Positions 38,520-46,200 of a stretch of 64,000 nt of DNA are shown here, in pieces. A model generated the notes under the pieces. The model searched no databases, was not told where the DNA came from, and saw nothing but the letters and a program-made list of their open reading frames with translations. The position numbers and the translations under genes were made by a program. Numbering within the stretch: position 1 is the stretch's first letter; each line of letters starts with the position of its first letter. The DNA comes from JAHBXE01 sp044222195 (GTDB lineage Bacteria > Planctomycetota > Phycisphaerae > Phycisphaerales > UBA1924): contig JBGANS010000001.1 of assembly GCA_044222195.1 (NCBI GenBank), positions 62,001 through 126,000 of the forward strand, in the 5' to 3' direction.

Positions 38520-39410
38520 ATGAAAACCGTCTTCCTGCTCGCCCTTGCCGGCGCGGCGTTCTCCGCTTCCGCTCAGCCGCTCGTCGTTCCGATCGCGTAC
38601 GAGGCGCTCAGCGGCGCGGTGTACCCGTCTGACACGCTCACTCGAGAATCGGCCCGCACGCACCAGCAGACAATCGCCGCGGCGAACCTCGCGTCCATCC
38701 CGATCGGATCGTCGATCACGCAGATCACGCTTCGCGCTTCCAACTTCGGAACGGTGAACGCCCTTGGCTCATGGCCGACGACGTCGCTGACCTATCCGGT
38801 CTTTGAGGTCTACCTGGCGCGTGCCGCGCGACCGGTGGGCGGCATGAGCACGGTCTTCGCCGAGAACGTCGTGGCGGGTTCGCAGGTCCGCGTGCGGCAG
38901 GGGGCCCTCACCATCGGGCCGGGATCGTTCAGCAACTTTGTGGCGCCGCCGGGCGCGAATCCGTGGGGGCTCGAACTTCAGCTTTCGCCCTTTGTGTACA
39001 CGGGGGGTGACCTGGTGATCACGATCCGTCACTCGGGGCACCAGACGGCGCAGACGCCGCGGCTGTACATCGACTCGCTGGCCAACACCTCCGCCGGGAT
39101 GCAGTGCATGGCCGCGACAGGGCAGAACACAACGACGGGGGATGCCTCCCAGAGCCTGCCCGCGATAGTTCGGTTTCGCTACATCCGCCCGCCGAGCTGC
39201 GTCGCCAACTGCGACGGCTCGACGACTTCGCCGATGCTCACGCCCAACGACTTTCTCTGTTTCATCAACCAGTTTTCGGCGGGCATCGGCCAGAGCCAGA
39301 GCGTGCAGGTGTCCAGCTATGCGAACTGCGACGGGAGCACGAGCGTGCCCGCGCTGAACATCGGCGACTTTGTGTGCTTTAACGGGCGGTTCGCGGCGGG
39401 TTGCCCCTGA
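38520..39410 (+). CDS. Secreted protein with degenerate GC-type dockerin
   Basis: The 296-residue product has a signal peptide MKTVFLLALAGAAFSASA-Q. A beta-rich domain of about 190 residues (residues 20-215) is of unknown fold and is largely free of cysteine. The dockerin pair encoded at 39198-39407 is the most divergent in the window: the units are separated by a longer Ser/Gln linker, and the second reads PALNIGDFVCFNGRF in place of LTANDFQCFLN. Function unknown. Divergent from lepB. Confidence 0.8.
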   Translation: MKTVFLLALAGAAFSASAQPLVVPIAYEALSGAVYPSDTLTRESARTHQQTIAAANLASIPIGSSITQITLRASNFGTVNALGSWPTTSLTYPVFEVYLARAARPVGGMSTVFAENVVAGSQVRVRQGALTIGPGSFSNFVAPPGANPWGLELQLSPFVYTGGDLVITIRHSGHQTAQTPRLYIDSLANTSAGMQCMAATGQNTTTGDASQSLPAIVRFRYIRPPSCVANCDGSTTSPMLTPNDFLCFINQFSAGIGQSQSVQVSSYANCDGSTSVPALNIGDFVCFNGRFAAGCP

Positions 39411-39550
39411 CCCGTGGGATAGTCGCAAGATCGGCGAGGGCCGTAACAAGACCAAGTGTGAGCCGTGGGTGTGGGACACTGGGCATCTGCTAGACCACGT
39501 TTTTGAGTCCAGTCTGCCTAACTCGGGCGGTTTCTTCCAACACAATTTTG

Positions 39551-39587
39551 CAAGTCGCGACTTGACAAGCCCCCCCCCTGTTAGGGT
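39551..39587 (+). promoter_or_regulatory. Palindrome and -35-like box upstream of the RCC1 pair
   Basis: CAAGTCGCGACTTG (39551-39564) is a perfect 14-bp palindrome whose right end runs into TTGACA (39562-39567). TAGGGT follows at 39582-39587, but the spacer of 14 nt is short. A twelve-codon frame with an ATG at 39594 (MSTSRGGIAQH, stop) starts 6 nt after it. An operator-type site at a promoter is plausible but not proven. Confidence 0.4.
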
Positions 39588-39687
39588 GAGTCCATGAGCA
39601 CCTCGCGTGGCGGCATCGCGCAGCACTGAGTTGAGGGTCCGAAGCTCAGGGGATGAGGACCGAGAACATCGGTTTGGGAGGTCCACC

Positions 39688-40761
39688 ATGCGTGGCATAC
39701 TGATCGTGCTGGCGACGCTCGTACTCTGCAAGGGCGCTGCCGCCCAAGTATCTGGCAGTGTGACGGGGTGGGGAGACCCGATGGCACCGGGGAACGGCGC
39801 GCCGAATGTCAACTTCAAGTATGTCGCGGGTGGGCATCTGTTTTCACTTGGCGTTACGAGCCAAGGGGGCTACATTCGCGGATGGGGCGCCAACGCTGAA
39901 GGGTGCGCCATTTGCACAAACTGCAATCCCAACTCCTGTGGCGAAACAGCTTGCATTCCGCCGCACGGTGGATACGTGGCTGTGGCGGCAGGGTGGGATC
40001 ACGGCTTGGCTTTGCATTCCAATGGCCGCTTGGCGGCGTGGACGTGTTCGGTATTCAACTCGCAGTTTGGTTTCTTTGGAACCGTTATCACCGACCCATA
40101 CTTTGGAGGTCAAAACCCGGTGTACACGGCCATCGCCGCGGGTGAATGGTTTAGCATGGCTTTGCGAAATGATGGCACGATTTGGGCCTGGGGCGATGAC
40201 GCTCACGGTGTAATCTCGGGTATGCCGATCCACGGCCCGGGCACGTTTACGGCGATTGCTGCCGGCGGGCACCACGCCATCGCTTTGCGGTCGGACGGAA
40301 CAATCTCGGCATGGGGAGGCACGAACTACCCGAGCAACTACTGTTCAACGAGCCCCCCTCCTGGCGTGGTACCGCTGAGTCTCGCGACACAGCACTTCTT
40401 GGCTGTTGCCGCAGGCCACAATGTATCCTACGGAATTCTTGCCGACGGAAACCGGACGCTGGTTGGCTGGGGTTGCCAATGCGCCGCGGTAGGGACTTAT
40501 GTCGGCACACCCTCAGACGGGTATTTCATTTACGGCACGAACATCTCCCAAGTCTCCGGCGGTTATCGGCACGGCCTGGCATTAACGGTGAGCGGACAGT
40601 TGATGGCGTGGGGGCAGTGCAACACCACGAATTGTGTGTGCACTGGCACTTATGCGCCGGTGACTGTGCCCGTACAATATCAAACCTTGAACGTTCTTCA
40701 GCTCGGCGCGAACAACGTGGGCAAACACAATGTTCTGATCTACAGTGCCGCTTACGATTGA
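39688..40761 (+). CDS. Secreted RCC1-type seven-bladed propeller, no dockerin
   Basis: The 357-residue product has GGGAGG upstream of the ATG and a signal peptide MRGILIVLATLVLCKGAAA-Q. Seven blade motifs of RCC1 type are visible (VTGWGDP, IRGWGAN, LAAWTCS, IWAWGDD, ISAWGGT, LVGWGCQ, LMAWGQC), with VAAGWDHGLAL and IAAGGHHAIAL between them. It ends NVLIYSAAYD without a dockerin, unlike the tandem gene that follows 8 nt later. The coding sequence is visibly less GC-rich (about 52-55% on the lines I counted) than neighbours near 70%. Binding partner unknown. Confidence 0.85.
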   Translation: MRGILIVLATLVLCKGAAAQVSGSVTGWGDPMAPGNGAPNVNFKYVAGGHLFSLGVTSQGGYIRGWGANAEGCAICTNCNPNSCGETACIPPHGGYVAVAAGWDHGLALHSNGRLAAWTCSVFNSQFGFFGTVITDPYFGGQNPVYTAIAAGEWFSMALRNDGTIWAWGDDAHGVISGMPIHGPGTFTAIAAGGHHAIALRSDGTISAWGGTNYPSNYCSTSPPPGVVPLSLATQHFLAVAAGHNVSYGILADGNRTLVGWGCQCAAVGTYVGTPSDGYFIYGTNISQVSGGYRHGLALTVSGQLMAWGQCNTTNCVCTGTYAPVTVPVQYQTLNVLQLGANNVGKHNVLIYSAAYD

Positions 40762-40769
40762 GTGTCACC

Positions 40770-41798
40770 ATGGTATTCGGCCGCAACATTCTGTGCGCTG
40801 GTGCCGCCGCGTGCGCGAGCCTGCAGGCGGTGGCGCAATCCGGCACCTTGGTATCCTGGGGAGGGTCGATCGGGCAAGTCCCCACCGGCCAGTTCAAGTT
40901 TGCGGCGGCTGGATTTGTCGACGCAGTGGCTCTTCGGCCGAACGGCACTCCAGCGTGCTGGGGGTTGCAGTCGACACTTTGTCAGTGGATGCCCACGAGC
41001 GAAACTCTCGTTGAGGTTGCGGGCGCTCACGGCCACTTCGTATCTCTACGACCCGACGGAACAGTTGTCTGCTGGGGATTCAATGACTTCGGTGAATGCA
41101 TGCCGCCGTCCGGGACGTTCAGGAAGATTACGGCAGGCTATGGCGTGAGTGCCGGAATCCGAACCGACGGAACGATTGCGGTGTGGGGTTTGGGAGACAC
41201 GATCCCACCGCCGCCCGGCAAGTTTGTGGATATCTCCGCGAGCAATCAATGGCTGGTCGCCCGCCGAGTTGACGGAACACTTGCCGCGTGGGGCTTTCAG
41301 GCGTTTCCGATCCAGACCGTCCCATCCGGCCAGTTCATTGCCGTCAGCGCCAGTGAAACCTGCTTTGGCATCGCCATCCGTCCAGACGGCACACTTGTCC
41401 ACTGGGGATGCTCTGGCCAAAACGGAGTCTTGGCGCAAGTGCCCGCGGGCCCGTTTGTGGCTGTCGCCGCGGGTGGTGATTTTGCTTTGGCGTTGCGGGC
41501 CGATGGTTCGGTCGTCGCATGGGGCCAGAATCAATCGAATCAACTCAACGTGCCGCCCGGGAAGTACCTTGCGGTGGACGCCGGCGATGGACACGCCATC
41601 GGAATTCGACTGTGCTATCCGAACTGTGATGGTTCGACGAGTTCGCCGGTTCTCACCGCCAACGACTTCCAGTGCTTCATCAATCGCTACGCCACACAGG
41701 ACCCCCGAGCCAACTGTGATCAGTCGACAATGACGCCGCAGCTGACGGCGAACGACTTTCAGTGCTTCTTGAATGCCTTCGCCACCGGCTGCCCATGA
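40770..41798 (+). CDS. Secreted RCC1-type propeller with GC-type dockerin
   Basis: The 342-residue product has a signal peptide (ILCAGAAACASLQAVAQ). Seven RCC1 blades follow (LVSWGGS, PACWGLQ, VVCWGFN, IAVWGLG, LAAWGFQ, LVHWGCS, VVAWGQN), then a dockerin encoded at 41613-41795. It is a tandem paralogue of the preceding gene, separated by 8 nt, so the two are probably one transcript. The propeller-coding part shares the lower GC content of its neighbour, while the dockerin-coding end resembles the other dockerin genes. Confidence 0.87.
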   Translation: MVFGRNILCAGAAACASLQAVAQSGTLVSWGGSIGQVPTGQFKFAAAGFVDAVALRPNGTPACWGLQSTLCQWMPTSETLVEVAGAHGHFVSLRPDGTVVCWGFNDFGECMPPSGTFRKITAGYGVSAGIRTDGTIAVWGLGDTIPPPPGKFVDISASNQWLVARRVDGTLAAWGFQAFPIQTVPSGQFIAVSASETCFGIAIRPDGTLVHWGCSGQNGVLAQVPAGPFVAVAAGGDFALALRADGSVVAWGQNQSNQLNVPPGKYLAVDAGDGHAIGIRLCYPNCDGSTSSPVLTANDFQCFINRYATQDPRANCDQSTMTPQLTANDFQCFLNAFATGCP

Positions 41799-41804
41799 CG
41801 AACG

Positions 41805-42533
41805 TCACGTCGCCAGTCGACGCGCGATGAGGATGCCGTTGCCGATCGGGATCCCGACGGATTCAAACGCCGGGTCCGCCGCGACGGCGTGGTTGAACTC
41901 GTCCACGGCGTCGCGTTCAGGGCTGGTGCCCGCGCCATCGTCGATGTGCCAGGTGGATGAGCCGACGATGTTGTCGGCGACGAGAAGGCCGCCCGCGCGG
42001 ATCAGGGGCCGGACGATCTGGAAGTACTGCGGGTACTCGGTCTTGACGCAGTCGATGAACACCATGTCCACCGAGGCCGGGGGCATGGTCTTGGCCATGG
42101 TGGTGAGCGACTCGATCGCGGGGCCGCGCCGGATCTGGACCCGGGCCGAGATTCCGGCCCGTGCGAACTCGCGCTGCGCGAAGTCGGCGTGCTTGGGGTT
42201 GAGCTCGAGCGTCACGATCTTGCCGCCGGGCGCGAGCCCGCGAGAGAGCCAGATGGCCGAATAGCCCGCGAGCGTGCCCACCTCGACGATCATCCTCGCT
42301 CCGCCCTGCCCGCCCGCCATCCGGGCGAGCATCGACAGCAGCCGGCCCGTCTCGGGCGACACGGCGATATCCGGCAGCCCTTCCGCCACCGCGCGTGACA
42401 TCAGCGTCGCGAGCTGGGGATCGGGCTTGGCGAAGACCTCCGACAGGTAGTTCGAAATGCTCCGCCAGCGCTGGTCGAACGGGAGGTCTCCCGACGAAAG
42501 GCCCGCGGCCGAGGATGGAGTCTTCGTGCTCAT
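41805..42533 (-). CDS. Class I SAM-dependent O-methyltransferase (family 3, CCoAMT/COMT-like)
   Basis: The 242-residue product starts at MSTKTPSS. SAM-binding motif I is VEVGTLAGYSAIWLSRGL. IVTLELNPKHADFAQ and the metal/catalytic FIDCVKTEYPQYF and VADNIVGSS follow, the usual order for cation-dependent O-methyltransferases acting on catechol-type hydroxyls. The FIDADK Asp-Lys motif reads FIDCVK. It starts 11 nt after the FabF-like gene and is last in a five-gene unit. Confidence 0.88.
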   Translation of the reverse strand: MSTKTPSSAAGLSSGDLPFDQRWRSISNYLSEVFAKPDPQLATLMSRAVAEGLPDIAVSPETGRLLSMLARMAGGQGGARMIVEVGTLAGYSAIWLSRGLAPGGKIVTLELNPKHADFAQREFARAGISARVQIRRGPAIESLTTMAKTMPPASVDMVFIDCVKTEYPQYFQIVRPLIRAGGLLVADNIVGSSTWHIDDGAGTSPERDAVDEFNHAVAADPAFESVGIPIGNGILIARRLAT

Positions 42534-42543
42534 GTCGGGACCG

Positions 42544-43869
42544 CTAGCCCACATATCGCCGGACGAGGATGGTGTCGTTCTGGCCGCCAAAGCCGAAACT
42601 GTTCGAGAGGCACACATCCACGCCGCGGGACCGCTCGTCACGCGCCGCGTTGGGGATGTAGTCCAGGTCGCACTCGGGATCGGGCGTGTGCAGGTTCATG
42701 GTCGGGGGCAGGAAGCCGGTGCGGATCGCCTGGATGCAGGTGATCAGCTCCACGGCGCCCGCCGCCTGGATGAGGTGCCCGAACATGCTCTTGACGCTGC
42801 TGAAGGGCACGCGCGGCGCAAGGTTTCCGAACACCGCCTTCACCGCAGTCGTCTCGATCTTGTCGTTTTCCTGCGTGCCCGTGCCGTGGGCGGAGATGTA
42901 GTGCACCGGCGGCCGATCCGCGCTGTCGGTCTCGCGCGGGTTGATCCCCGCCTGGGTGAGCGCCTGGAGCATCGCGGCCGCGGCACCCTTACCCTCGGGC
43001 TGGATATCCGTGATACGGAAAGCATCGGCCGTTGAGCCATAGCCCGCTACTTCGGCCAGGGGTGTCGCCCCGCGGGCCAGGGCATGCTCGAGGCTCTCGA
43101 GCACGAGCATCCCCGACCCCTCACCCATCACGAACCCGTCGCGTGTACGGTCGAACGGACGCGCGGCGGTCTGGGCCGATTCGCGCCGGCTGCTCATCGC
43201 GGTCAGGCGGATGAACCCCGTCACACCCAGCATGTGGATCATCGAGTGCGTGCCGCCGGTGAGCATCGCATCGGCGTCGCCGCGCCGGATGGTTTCGAAC
43301 GCTTCGCCGATGGCCTGCGTGCTCGCGGCGCACGCCGTCATGCAGTTGCTGGAAGGGCCTCGGCAGCCAAAGGCGTGCGCCAGGTGAGTCAGCGCCGCGT
43401 TGGGCTCCTGCTCCAGCTCGCGTCGGCGGTCCATGAGAGCGGCACCGGCCCTGGCCCACGCCGCGCCGTCCACACTTTTGGACTCGGCGTTCCACCCGAG
43501 CAGGTTGGTCGCGTTGAACGGGCCGTAGTCCAGCGATCCCTCTCCCGCGCCGACATAGATGCCGACGCGCCGGGGCTTGATGGCTCCGGGCCTGTCCAGC
43601 CCCGCCTGTTTCCACGCCTGTGCGGCGGCACCCAGGGCGAAGTGCGTGGAAGGCCCCGCCGGCGCGTGGGCGTCCGCGCCCGGCAGCACACTCTGGAGCT
43701 TGAAGTCCCGGACTTCAGCGGCGAAGTTCGTCGTCCACGTCGAGGCGTCAAAGCGGGTGATGGCCCCGATGCCGTTCTCGCCGCGCATCAGTCGCGCCCA
43801 CACCGAGGGCACATCGTGACCCAGCGGCGTGACCCAGCCCATGCCCGTGATGACGACGCGACGCTTCAC
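42544..43869 (-). CDS. 3-oxoacyl-ACP synthase II-like ketosynthase
   Basis: The 441-residue FabF-type condensing enzyme has all catalytic residues: Cys180 (NCMTACAAST), His328 (ISAHGTGTQ), Lys360 and His365 (SVKSMFGHLIQAAG), and the C-terminal LSNSFGFGGQN. The start is a GTG (VKRRVVITGMG) with GGGAGG 4 nt upstream. Compared with FabF it has an added loop at about residues 125-155. It pairs with a second ketosynthase 0.8 kb upstream in the same unit. Whether it serves ordinary fatty acids or a special polyketide or lipid is unknown. Confidence 0.9.
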   Translation of the reverse strand: MKRRVVITGMGWVTPLGHDVPSVWARLMRGENGIGAITRFDASTWTTNFAAEVRDFKLQSVLPGADAHAPAGPSTHFALGAAAQAWKQAGLDRPGAIKPRRVGIYVGAGEGSLDYGPFNATNLLGWNAESKSVDGAAWARAGAALMDRRRELEQEPNAALTHLAHAFGCRGPSSNCMTACAASTQAIGEAFETIRRGDADAMLTGGTHSMIHMLGVTGFIRLTAMSSRRESAQTAARPFDRTRDGFVMGEGSGMLVLESLEHALARGATPLAEVAGYGSTADAFRITDIQPEGKGAAAAMLQALTQAGINPRETDSADRPPVHYISAHGTGTQENDKIETTAVKAVFGNLAPRVPFSSVKSMFGHLIQAAGAVELITCIQAIRTGFLPPTMNLHTPDPECDLDYIPNAARDERSRGVDVCLSNSFGFGGQNDTILVRRYVG

Positions 43870-43885
43870 CTGGCCTCCCACGGGG

Positions 43886-43987
43886 CTACTTTCGACCCCG
43901 GACCTTGCCGTGCTTGCCGTACCGGACGATGAACGCAACTCTCAAGAGAACGTACAGAACCAGGACTGCAAAGAGAATCTGGCCCAT
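43886..43987 (-). CDS. Candidate 33-aa single-helix membrane peptide
   Basis: Too short for usual gene finding. ATG at 43985-43987, 33 codons, TAG at 43886-43888. The peptide starts MGQILFAVLVLYVLLRVAF, one membrane helix, and ends in a basic tail (RYGKHGKVRGRK), which fits a cytosol-facing positive end. It fills the gap between GxxExxY and the FabF-like gene with 15-16 nt on each side. The Shine-Dalgarno sequence is weak (GGAACGG). Confidence 0.45.
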   Translation of the reverse strand: MGQILFAVLVLYVLLRVAFIVRYGKHGKVRGRK

Positions 43988-44002
43988 AGCCGTTCCGCGG
44001 CA

Positions 44003-44620
44003 TCAGGCCTGGTGTTCGCTCTTGGCGCCCTCGCCGCCCTCGGCGCCTTCATCCTCGTACTCATCGTCGCCGGTCTCACCCTTGAGCTCGTTGAGCTTGT
44101 CGGGGTTGAGCACGCGGACGAGCCCGTCCTTGAGGCGGCGCTCGCCGAAGTTGATGATCAGGCCGAGTTCGACGTCCGCCGCGCGGAGCTGGGCGCGGAG
44201 CGCCGACCGCTCGTACGACCCGATCTCGCCGGGGCGGGCCATGATCTCGACAATGAACCGGTCGCCGACCCACAGGTCCGCCACGGTCCGGCCGACGACC
44301 TTCTCGTCGAAGTAGACATCAAAGGGGTGCGAGCCCTGGTACTTCACGCCCTCGCGGTCGAGCTCCATCTGGAGCGCCTTGGTGTAGACCGACTCCTCAT
44401 ACCCGGGCCCGAGCTCCATGTGGACTTCGATGGCGCAGCCGATGACCTTGCGGCTGACCTCGGTCAGCGCGGGATCAAGCTCGGAGAGCGGCGTGCCGCG
44501 ACGCTCGCCACGCCCGCCGCCCCGGTCATCCCGGCGGTCGTCGCGCCGATCGTTGTGGCCCTGGTGCGAAGCGTGGGTAGGACGGCGGTTGTAGTTCCGG
44601 TCGTAGTCGCGGTCGTTCAT
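44003..44620 (-). CDS. GxxExxY-family protein with Arg/Asp-rich N-terminus
   Basis: The 205-residue product has a 42-residue N-terminal tail of Asp, Arg, Asn and Gly, probably disordered and nucleic-acid binding. The GxxExxY (PD-(D/E)XK-related) domain follows: KVIGCAIEVHMELGPGYEESVYTKAL, VADLWVGDRFIVEI, and the closing LGLIINFGERRLKDGLVRVLN. In this fold the last catalytic residue is the Lys of VELKA; here it reads VEIMA. An acidic C-terminal tail balances the basic head. AGGGAG precedes the ATG. Confidence 0.85.
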   Translation of the reverse strand: MNDRDYDRNYNRRPTHASHQGHNDRRDDRRDDRGGGRGERRGTPLSELDPALTEVSRKVIGCAIEVHMELGPGYEESVYTKALQMELDREGVKYQGSHPFDVYFDEKVVGRTVADLWVGDRFIVEIMARPGEIGSYERSALRAQLRAADVELGLIINFGERRLKDGLVRVLNPDKLNELKGETGDDEYEDEGAEGGEGAKSEHQA

Positions 44621-44685
44621 GATGAGTCTCCCTGGAAGGTGTTGTAGGGACCGGGCTCATGCCCGGGCCACACGGTGGCGTTCGT

Positions 44686-46065
44686 TCATCCCGTCGGGCT
44701 CGCTGCCCGGAGGATCAGGGCGGCGTTCTGGCCGCCCAGCGAACTGGTGAGCACGAGGATATGGCGCAAGGCCGCCTCCCCGCCCGGGGTCGCCCCGGCC
44801 TGGACATCCGCGTGCGGCCGACCGGAGTGAACCCGCGCCGGCAGCCGTTGATTCCGCAGGCACAGCGCCCCGACCGCCGCGGCAAGCCCCCCCTGGGCGG
44901 CGGCACAATCCCCGAGCATCGGCGTCAAGGTCACCATCGGGAACCGCATGAGCCTTGGACCAAACACGGCCCGGAGCGCGCCGAGCTCCCTCGCATCGTG
45001 GTAGGGCACGCCGGTCGCGTGCGGGACGATGGCGTCGACCGCCTCCGGCCCGATGCCGGCATCTTCGAGCGCGTTCTCGATCGCAAACTGGATGCCCTCA
45101 TCTTTCGATGCAAAGTCGGGCCTGGGCAGGCCGCGCAGGAACTCCAGCGCATCTGAGTGTGACGCCCCAAAGCCCGCGACCTCGGCGTAGGGCCGAACGG
45201 ACCTCGCCGCCGCGGCGTCGCCGTCTTCGAGCATCAGGATCCCCGCGCCCTCGCCCATGAGCGTCCCCGGCGAGAGCTCATCGAAGGGTCGCACGATGGC
45301 GGCGCCGCTGTCGGCGTCGCCGGTGTTCGCGAGTCGCCCGGCGAGCTGCATCCGCATGAGGCCCATCAGGTTGACCTTGGATTCCGCCCCGCCGCTGAAG
45401 CACACATCCGCGCCGCCGCGCTCGATGACACGGGCCGATTCCCCGATCGAGAGCAGCCCGCTCGCCTCGGCACACGTGATGGTGTTCGAGGGCCCTTCGG
45501 CCCCGTGGATGATCGTGACGTGGCACGCGAGCATGTTGGGGAGATACTTGAGCATCCAGAGCGGCGGCAGGTTGTTCATGGCCCCCGCGCCGCCGGGGCC
45601 CGCGCCCCACGCCTTCATGTCCACCGACGGCCGGGCCGAATCGCCCGTTCTCGCCGTCGCAAGCGCCATGCTCAGCTCGTCCGTCTCCGCCGCGATCAGC
45701 CCGGCGCCGATCTGGCATCCCACGCGTTCGACCGGGTACGTCGGGCGATCGGTCGAGCCCTCCGGCAGCGTCCCCTTGGTGGTCAGTTTCGCATCGTCGA
45801 TCGCCAGTTTGGCCGCGGCGACGGCCAGCTCGGTGTCGCGTGCCATCACCTTGACGGCCTTGCGGTAGGACTTGGGAACGAAGTCCTTGGCGCCGGCAAA
45901 GTCGACCGCCTCGGCCCCGAGGCGCGCCCGAAGGCCGGACGCGTCGAACGCGGCGATCGGTCGCAGGGCCGACCTTCCCGCACAGAGACCCTCCCACAAC
46001 GGGCCGATCCCCACCCCGAGCCCGCTCACCGTCCCGATCCCAGAGATGACTACTCGCCGTCGCAT
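44686..46065 (-). CDS. Second ketosynthase (KAS I/II-like) with altered active site
   Basis: The 459-residue thiolase-fold protein starts RRRVVISGIGTVSGLG. Cys198 (TITCAEASGLL) and first His349 (VPHATGVPYHD, for HGTGT) are retained. The Lys and second His of the KSxxGH motif are replaced by TPMLGD (Asp386), and the C-terminal GFGG motif is SSLGGQN. The GEGAG glycine loop is present. It could be a reduced-activity partner (chain-length-factor-like) of the FabF-like enzyme downstream. First gene of the five-gene minus-strand unit; a TACACT box lies 9 nt before the ATG. Confidence 0.85.
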   Translation of the reverse strand: MRRRVVISGIGTVSGLGVGIGPLWEGLCAGRSALRPIAAFDASGLRARLGAEAVDFAGAKDFVPKSYRKAVKVMARDTELAVAAAKLAIDDAKLTTKGTLPEGSTDRPTYPVERVGCQIGAGLIAAETDELSMALATARTGDSARPSVDMKAWGAGPGGAGAMNNLPPLWMLKYLPNMLACHVTIIHGAEGPSNTITCAEASGLLSIGESARVIERGGADVCFSGGAESKVNLMGLMRMQLAGRLANTGDADSGAAIVRPFDELSPGTLMGEGAGILMLEDGDAAAARSVRPYAEVAGFGASHSDALEFLRGLPRPDFASKDEGIQFAIENALEDAGIGPEAVDAIVPHATGVPYHDARELGALRAVFGPRLMRFPMVTLTPMLGDCAAAQGGLAAAVGALCLRNQRLPARVHSGRPHADVQAGATPGGEAALRHILVLTSSLGGQNAALILRAASPTG

Positions 46066-46200
46066 GTGCCGCCAAGTGTAGATGCCCGTTGCGGCGGAGA
46101 ACGCGAAGGGACTATGCTCCGGTCCCGCGCAGATGCGCCGCCCCTTGCCGGGGCGCCGACCGCACGCACCGCCGGCCCGCAGGGCCGCCAGGGATTCCCG

